Origin: Aquatica leii
Taxonomy: Eukaryota; Arthropoda; Insecta; Coleoptera; Lampyridae
Direction: 5' to 3'
Assembly (NCBI GenBank): GCA_035610365.1
Contig: CM069434.1
Span: forward strand, 98,568,806 to 98,632,805
Length of the DNA: 64,000 nt
Shown here: piece after piece, positions 56,691-64,000 of the stretch
Position numbering within the stretch: position 1 is the first letter of the stretch
How the letters are laid out: each line of letters begins with the position of its first letter
Notes under the pieces: model-generated
The model's database searches: none
Seen by the model: only the letters and a program-made list of their open reading frames with translations
Told to the model about the DNA's origin: nothing
Program-made: the position numbers and the translations under genes

Positions 56691-58000
56691 ATATACAGTG
56701 TGTCTAGTATAAAATGAGGTACACTCAACTAAACAAAAAACGAGAACTCCTGAAATAGTTAGCGGTGTAAACTATAGGCTTGTTAGCAAACGCAATCGCC
56801 AATCATTCGTAACCGTTCGTGATGCTATTGAAGAATATCAAATAAGACAAATAATAAACATTGACTACACCAGAAGATCAAGTCGTTTATCCGCAAAAAC
56901 TAAAAACGTTATTTAGTTATTATTCAGAACATTTTCGTGTGTAAATAAAAATTACATATTGATACAATGTTTTGTTTTGTGTCAAAAAATATATTTGATC
57001 CACTTTGTTTTTATCCAAAATATTTTGGTGTATAAATAAACGGGTATAATCTTTGTAAGAATAAATAAATCAAATTTAATGTGACATTGAATTTCTACGA
57101 GTCTTGAAATGTTTCACTTTGTTCTACACTGTAAGTTTTTAAGAAAATATCAATATGAGAGTGTAAAAAATGAACTTTTAAGCTTACTTTTCATCTTGGA
57201 ACTTTATACGCCGTCAGGATACGTTGTACAAAGGTTTTATAGCCAGAGTTCTTAGTATTTCTCAAAAGTCTGTGCACTACATTCTTCATTAGAGTCCTCC
57301 GTTTTTTTCTTGTTTTCCATTGTTTCTAAAAAGAAGGGATCATTTAGAAGTTTTTTATGTAAGGGCCAGTAAAAACTTCCTCATTTAACTTTCTTTCAGA
57401 CAGTGTTGAGAACTTGGTACACAGATATCTTTTAACAGTTTTTGACAAACTGCTTTAGAAACCCCAATATGATATAAAGAGTAATATTAATTTTTTTGAC
57501 AAGTTGAAATCTATAAAAAAATGTATAAAAATTGCAGACCTGTGTGATTGAACAGTAAGTTTTATTTAAACATTTTTTAGCTTGCAAAGCCACAAATTTT
57601 GTGAAAGGTTTTTAAAAAATTAAATATGTTTAATGCTTTTCAATGTGTTAAAACAAAACTTATTGAATGAACTAAGATAAGGTAGTGAGTGAGTGAACGC
57701 TCGACCATGCTAATTATGGATGGCACAGTCACGTTACCGACGACAACAGATAATCAAACTTTAGACCATATTAATTTACAGAGAAAAAGAAATCTTATAA
57801 CACTTGCAAATAAACAAAAAATATTCTTTTAAAATAAATTTGCATGCACCAAATAAACTTCACCTAAAAATTTATCTAGAATTGGAATGTATAGAAACAA
57901 ACATGAGAAAAAAATTGATAACATAAACCGAAATTGTGATTACTATAAACGATATTTTTTCTATACCGGATAAGGCAATGAAGCGGCTATATCTCGACAA
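56691..58000. other. AT-rich DNA with two coding-like scraps
   Basis: About 56,782-56,934 (plus) has 40-50 open codons (SKRNRQSFVTVRDAIEEYQI) without a recognised family. About 57,180-57,480 (minus) has scraps resembling an uncharacterised insect transposon protein (KLNEEVFTGPYIKN). Both are too short and broken to assign. Confidence 0.3.
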
Positions 58001-58101
58001 TGGTATGGCCTAGAAGTTTGAAAAAAAATGACTGCAAATTGTTTTGAAATTCGTAAATCTAGCGCTAGGAGGCATAAATGCAATAAAAAACATAAAGTTA
58101 A

Positions 58102-60479
58102 CCCGTAACCACAGACGTGACAGCTCAGTCACACTTATCATCACTTATCATTTTAGGTTTACTGACTATAAAATGAGACTATTTTAATTGTTAAATACTA
58201 ACACGTTTGTTTGCAGGAAAATATTTTCTTATTAATGAAGCAACAATGTTTGGATTTTGACACATAATATATTTCATCTGAAATTATCCCCAATAAAAGT
58301 AAACCCGGTAGTAATTTTATTTGAGTTATAAAATATACTTATAACTAAATCAAAAAATCATAACAGTAAATTAAACAAAGTTGGTATAAAGAAAATTGCA
58401 GGGCATACATTTTCTTATTTTTTTATACAGCACAATCTTTGCACAATTTTCTTGTACATTCCAAACACACTGGACGCTTGCACATAACACAAAAATAGAC
58501 CGTTCTCCATTTTTGTTTGATGGACAAATCCTACAGGTCTTCCTGGCCGCCAATTTCTTTTTCTCGCCCACCGCTATTTCTTTTTTTATATGTAGGATGT
58601 GCACGATGTTCATGTGTATTTCTCGAGAAATACGCGGGTTGCTAAAACGAAGTTTTAACTCCGGCTTAATGAACTGCATTGCCAATTCTTTTATAAAATT
58701 GTATGGAGAAATGTCCGTGTTATTCCAAAATAATATTTGAAGAACATAGGCATTCACTGATGCAATATCAACCATTCTGTAAAATAAGGCCATTGGTCAA
58801 CGCCGAGTTCTCCTGCTACATGAGAAAACGGTACATTTTTCATCTATTGAATCCACTCCCCTTATTGTCAAATTATAGTGTGATATTATTTCTGGTTTTT
58901 CAGTTTCAGGATCCATAAACTCATTATAATGCATCGATGAAATTAACACGACAGCTTTGTATTTTTTTTTTTTGAACATAAGACACTAATGTCATATCTT
59001 TTGTGTATCCATATATGGATTTTTGTTAGGAAGAAATTCGACTAGTATCTCCCTCTTGTTTTTTTAATGTTTCTACGTAAGTCAATTTCTTAGTTCTTAG
59101 TAGAGTCACTGCTTCTATCGAGGAGAACCAGTTATCTGTCGTTATATTTATATTTGTGCCAAACAACGGTTTTGCAAAGCGGATAATTGATTGGTTTGGT
59201 TTGTAACATTTTTTTTCCTCGTCAGACAGAGTGTATCTATCACTGTCTTTACCAGTATACACATATGCATTGAAAAGATATCCTGTTCTGGCATCAGTTA
59301 ACGCTATGATTTTCAATCCATATTTACATGGCTTGTTTGGCATGTACATCTGAAATCTGCAGCGTCCTCGAAAAGACACCAAAATTTCATCAATACATGC
59401 ACCAGTATCAATTGAATATACACATTGGCAATTTTTAATAAAAATATTAAAAATTGCAGAAATTGCAGCTAGTGGATCTGTTCAGCTTCGTTCAGCGCGG
59501 GTCTTCTTATCATCAAACCGGATACAAACAAGAATCATTGCAAATCGATTTGAATTGGTTATGCAGCGGAAAATGTCCCTACCAGTACCATCGGTAGCAA
59601 ATATGGATCTAATATCTTCATCGTTGGATTTAAAAATTGAAGTCATTAGAAGAGCTCCTAGAAAACTTTGCAATTCTATCATATCCATATCGCGAAGATC
59701 GCTAGTATTTTTCTTGAATTTTATCCTGAATTTCGCTAAACTTGCGTTTGTCCACTGCAAGATAATGTCCAAAATGTCATTAGTGAACAACATATTCCAA
59801 GTAGTTATAGCATCGGAAGCTGCCGCAGCGTTAATTTTTAGTCCTGGGCATTTCAAGACAATATTGTGTTTCAAGGTTCTTGTATTTTTTTCAAAAGCAG
59901 GATTGGAAGATCACTTGAAACGATTTTTCCCGTAATAATATTTTGATGTATAATCATTCTCTCTTGAATTTCCCTTACCAGATAAATTTGACGAATCTAA
60001 TTCAGATGCAATATCATTGTTCTCGTTATCTTCCATCTCCAATTCACTTTCACTGTCGTGCTCGCTCAAAATAAAGTCGCCATCAGCTACGTCGTCGTCC
60101 TCATCGCAGGAATAATCCTCTTCGGTTTATTTTAAAACAGTTCCTTCGAAATCTGGGTCGGTATGCCTCACCCTTTTTGAAGGACCAGGTAGATTGTTGT
60201 CATTCATATCGAAAACCTAACTAGAAAATCTTTTTTTATAAATTTTTATACCGTAAAAAAATCACACTTACACAGACCTTACGTCAGACACCAGCCAACA
60301 TAAAATTGCTCGTAAAAAAATCAAAACGGCACCAATCAACCACAGACAAACAAGGACGGTTTATTACTGAAGCCGTCGAAGGTACGTAGCGTCGCATCCG
60401 CGTAGATATTTGGGAAGGGTAGTACTTGAACACTTTAAGAGCAGAGGTGTCTCACAGACGTGTCGTCTGTAGTTACGGG
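58102..60479 (-). mobile_element. piggyBac element, copy 2 (2,378 bp)
   Basis: CCCGTAACCACAGACG at the left and CGTCTGTAGTTACGGG at the right, TTAA on both sides (58098-58101, 60480-60483). Transposase on the minus strand. Same family as copy 1, in opposite orientation. The right repeat of the host mariner element shows the empty sequence (AAAGTT.GCGATATCTC-like) without the insertion. Confidence 0.93.
58371..60207 (-). pseudogene. piggyBac transposase copy 2
   Basis: Starts MNDNNLPGPSKRVRHTDPDF at 60,207. An acidic N-terminal region is followed by the DDE_Tnp_1_7 domain in pieces: 59,874-59,482 (DMDMIELQSFLGALL, ATDGTGRDIFRCITNSNRF), 59,382-59,026 (FRGRCRFQMYMPNKP, IALTDARTGYLFNAYVYTGKD, ITTDNWFSSIEAV) and 58,979-58,797 (MHYNEFMDPETEKP, SHYNLTIRGVDSID). 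All three catalytic Asp regions are legible (CIDE, TDNW, GVDSID). C-terminal cysteine-rich zinc finger at 58,600-58,440 (CRICPSN, C..C pairs) with a frame change. In-frame stops and several shifts make it a pseudogene, but it keeps segments that copy 1 lost. Confidence 0.88.
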
Positions 60480-61004
60480 TTAATAGTATCTCAAAAAGTT
60501 GGGCAATGAGTCATGTTTTTAAAAACATAATTTGATGCGAGTGATATCATTTTGTTTTATGATATTTTTTTCATATTTGTCATAAAAAAGAACAGGGAGG
60601 CCAATGCTTTTTTTGATATTTACATTTCATATTTCCTAAATCATTTAAATTATTTGAATATTTTTGAACTCGTTTATAAGAACATTTTATGGTTTTTTGA
60701 CAACAAAGATTACTCATTTTTGTAATTTTTGGAAACAGTTAAATAGCACTATTTTTGTAACAGGTTTTTAACCGCCCTAAAATTAGCTACTGAAAATCGT
60801 ATTAGAATTTTTCCATTCGTTTTCGATTTCTAAGAGAATGTGTTAAAATTGTAGTATCTCAATCAGATTCAGCGAGAAAAACAAACACTAAAATTTTAGC
60901 TGCAAAATTATAAAACTTACGGATTTGTCAACTGTTAAAAGTTAGTTCTAATAGTTTTTGTAGTTGAGGTTTCCTTTTAAATTCATTTTCTGAAAAAACA
61001 TGCA

Positions 61005-61817
61005 ATTTACAAACGTGCAAGCGTATGACATCTTATGTATTTAGTTTCAATGTTTTGAAAAGGCTGCAATTGCGGCGCGGCAATATGCAATACAATTTAT
61101 AAAAAAAGACGTTTTTCTAGAGAAGCGTTTATAACCGATTACGAAGAACTAGCAACGTGCAGCTCATTTAAGCATCTACAAGGATTCCTAAAACACGTAT
61201 TGAAAAAAATATTATTAACGTTTTGGCTTGGTGTATCACAATCCCACCTACCCTAAAACAATTGCCCACGAGATTCTTCTAAAGAATAATATGCATCCTA
61301 CTACATTGTTTTACATCATGCATTAAAAACTACTGGTTATGATACTAGACTGAACTATTATCACTCGCTGTTAAATATGATTCATGAAAATCCAAATTTC
61401 TTGACACTATTATTATGGCCGGATGAAGCAACTTTCCGTAGCGTAGAGGGTGTTAATTTACATAAGCATTAGTAGTCCGAGAAAAACCTACACTGGATGC
61501 AGCAAGTAGAACATTCATCGCTTTTAGAAGACGTTTTCTAGAAAACAAGAAGAAACATGTGGTTGTCCGGTGCATTATAGCCGAAACGTGCGTCAATATT
61601 TAGACGAGCAATATTTACATCGTGTTAGTGGAAGAAGAATTTTTTCGGCTGGCGCGTTTGCCCAATCTAAATTGGTTAGATTTTAATTACAGGCTAAACT
61701 GAAATATCTAGTTATTCAAAAGAAACTAACAACCGGGAAAAATATGATGAAAAAAATATGAAATGCCATTAGAAGTTTGTCTTGAAAATGATGGAAGGCA
61801 TTTTGAACATTTGTGAG
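61005..61817 (+). pseudogene. DUF4817-type mariner transposase relic
   Basis: Plus-strand pieces in family order: MQFTNVQAYDIL...AAIAARQYAIQF (helix-turn-helix-like start), NYYHSLLNMIHENPNFLTLLLWPDEATF (first catalytic Asp region, normally TDEA.F), EGVNLHKH, LHWMQQVEH, RRNMW, HYSRNVRQYLDEQY (before the second catalytic region) and VCLENDGRHFEHL ending at TGA 61,817. Frames change repeatedly and there are stops, so it is dead. Intact relatives are ~350-400 residues with an RNase H-like DD(D/E) core. Confidence 0.75.
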
Positions 61818-62410
61818 CTATTTGTGGCTAAACTTGAAGTAAATTTGTGTTTTTTTTTTATTTTATTGTTATCAATGATATTGTGTTGGTCCGTTGGTCT
61901 TTAAACACGCTTCAAAACTAGTGTTGAACCATTGCATGGATTTTTTTGTCTCGCTATGGTGACTAAATCCGATTCAGTCAAATTTTGGAAATATCGTAAT
62001 GCAATTTTTACTAAAATTTAACTAATGTTATGATGGCTACAAGTCTGTTACAAAAATAATATAGTTCTGTTTAACTTTTTTCAAAAAATCAAAAAAACGA
62101 ATAATTGTACGGTAAAATAAACATTTTTTGTTAAAAGACGATAAAATGTTCTTTCAGACAAGATTAAAAATATTCAATTCAGTTGAATGGTTCAGGAGAT
62201 ATTAAAATGTAAATTTTGAAAAATGCATTGGCCTCCCTTTCCTTTATTATGACAAATACAAAAAAATATAAAAAAAAAATGATACCGTATTACTCCAGCT
62301 TTCAAATTGGTTCAAAATAATGGCTCATCGAGATATCGCAAACTTTGTTTCTTCATAGCAGTTACACTCCCTACCGGTGGATTTACTAACTTCAAAATAA
62401 TTTGTAGCTA

Positions 62411-64000
62411 TTTTTCTTGCTCACTTTATTTATAAGGATTTTTTTCTTAAACCTTTAAGTTTTGCTCCGTACCTTATTCTGACATTCCGACTGATAATAT
62501 TATTTGTGATTCCAATAAGCGGCGTGCACTGTATATTGTATCAGCTTTTAATATCCTGTTTGTGTTTGCTAAAATTGTATATGTTGTAATGTTTTTTATT
62601 CAAACAAAACATTAAATTAAATCCATAATTTAAAAAAATTAAATTAAAAAAATGTTTCCAATAATATTTCATTCATTTTAGGAATAGTTTTTACATAATT
62701 TCTTTTCATTTATAATTTTTTCTAATACAATTTTTAATTTAATGCACATTCAAAAACTAAATAATATTTCATAAATAAATTAATCAAAAGTTTGATTTAA
62801 GATTTCAATTATGTACATATGTGCATTTATATAATTAAATATCCACTACATAAAATTACATTTAGAAAGCTGTACTTTGAAGTGCTTATTTAGTTAAACA
62901 TAATCGCGTACTTTACGGCATTTTATAATCATTTTCGTTCAGACCTTGACTTAAGTATATAAAAAAATATCTAATTTAACCACGTACGTTTATGACCTAA
63001 ATCGCACGTTTTCTAAAACATTTTAAACCTTTAAATCACGCATTGTATTTAAAATAACTTCCGTTAACGCATTGTGTTTTTATTGCACTTCAATTATTTT
63101 TTTTAATTATTGCTCACCGTACTACCTCTAAAAAACCATTCATTAATAACGATTCTTACGTCAACAAATCGTAAATTTTGTAACGTAATTTTATAATTGA
63201 ACAAAAAATTTAATCTTAGCAATTTTTTAACTTTTCTTAATACAGACAAATTTGTGTTTAAATGTTTGCAAATCTGCAACAATTTAACGATGCTAAGATA
63301 GATTTATTATTGAAATTGCAATAAAGAAGACTCTTAAAACAATGAGTTTCATAAGCATATTTTTCACGCCTAAACTATTTTCAACGCCATTTAGAAATTA
63401 TTTTTCTTGAGCAACAGTACTACAGGGAAAATAATCAATGAGTGAAGTTTAAATAAAGACATATTACTAACAATAATTAAACGATTTTTAATTGTCTTCG
63501 ATGTTACTTATCTTTTACATATTTTATGCGTTTACGTACAAATTATTTATTTATTCTATTACAAGTAAGTATCTTTGGACAATAGTGTAGAAAGTAAATT
63601 TACAAGTAACCTAAAGATTTAGATAAGTTTGTTAGAATACGCACGAGTGCATTTTCACAATTAACATGACGGGAATGTCAATTTATTACTACACGTAGTA
63701 ATTTAGATAGGAAAGGTAAACAAAATTTTAATCACTTTAAAAAATTGTAAAAGACAAATTAACAATACTTACAGTACATTAAGTAAAATTATGGTCATTA
63801 TTTAAATTACTTATTATGTGGAAAAACAATGGTATTTTGCTTTACAATGAAACATTTTAGTTGTTATTACTACAACAATTAACCTATTTTTTTTAAATAC
63901 TAAGTGTTTTTGTTGTTATTACCAGTAACGTCTTTTAAATCTATTCGTTGTTTTTTAAGTTTACTGTTATGTAATTTAAATTTAAAAATATCATTCAAAA
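62411..64000. other. AT-rich intergenic DNA to window end
   Basis: No coding region, RNA gene or repeat family recognised. Confidence 0.5.

Larger units (their letters stand above)
58018..62410 (+). mobile_element. Tc1/mariner-type element with long terminal inverted repeats
   Basis: The left segment 58,018-58,097 continued by 60,484-60,640 matches, inverted, 62,195-62,410: AAATT.TTTTGAA.TT, AGTAAATC-like words, ATGAG.CAT, GATATCATTTT and GGGAGGCCAATGC. The terminal repeats are therefore about 230 bp. piggyBac copy 2 sits inside the left repeat. Net length without it is about 2.0 kb. The outermost ends and TA duplication could not be fixed. Confidence 0.75.

Overview
The window looks like an AT-rich insect (at least arthropod) chromosome segment almost wholly made of transposable elements. 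Reasons: about 70-75% A+T by eye, errantivirus-like env and insect-type gypsy sequences, TTAA-flanked piggyBac copies, a DUF4817-type Tc1/mariner transposase, hAT, Helitron, Penelope-like and several APE-type LINE relics. There is no bacterial gene organisation. I find no complete host gene. Two candidates for host exons are a THAP-domain exon near 51 kb (minus strand) and a GC-rich promoter/signal-peptide-like first exon near 54.7 kb (plus strand).

Layout. 1-1.6 kb: LTR fragment and env fossil with its LTR. 3.1-22.3 kb: a decayed gypsy-like element (gag 3.1-3.4 kb, zinc knuckle/protease 17.8-18.4 kb, RT/RNase H/integrase 20.4-22.2 kb) carrying two insertions. One is a 14,359-bp palindromic element (3415-17773) with a 6-bp target duplication TATGCA and AG...CT ends; the other is a 5'-truncated LINE (18.4-20.4 kb). 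The palindrome has arms of about 6.5 and 7.2 kb around a 659-bp spacer. Each arm holds a minisatellite, a tRNA-like Pol III unit, tandem repeats and a deleted Helitron. A 573-bp MITE sits only in the right arm. 23.5-25.4 kb: second LINE, then a 38-bp-arm hairpin and a hammerhead-like motif. 25.7-30.7 kb: piggyBac copy 1, split by a 2.6-kb element with higher-order repeats. 32.4-41.1 kb: a hAT element interrupted by a young non-autonomous LTR element (34,331-41,038). 41-44 kb: foldback MITE and tandem repeats. 44.3-47 kb: LTR relic and a third LINE (minus). 47.8-48.5 kb: Penelope-like GIY-YIG relic with a hammerhead-like motif. 49.0-50.7 kb: short hAT-like element carrying the second MITE copy. 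50.8-52.9 kb: THAP exon, LTR relic, LINE ORF1 relic. 58.0-62.4 kb: DUF4817-type mariner whose left terminal repeat is interrupted by piggyBac copy 2.

The most unusual object is the 14.4-kb palindrome. Its termini and 6-bp duplication are what Polinton/Maverick-type integration leaves, but none of the Polinton genes could be seen. It may be an undescribed non-autonomous giant foldback family. Nesting gives relative ages: gypsy fossil, then palindrome; Helitron before arm duplication; MITE after it. Domain calls come from reading translations by eye, without database searches.
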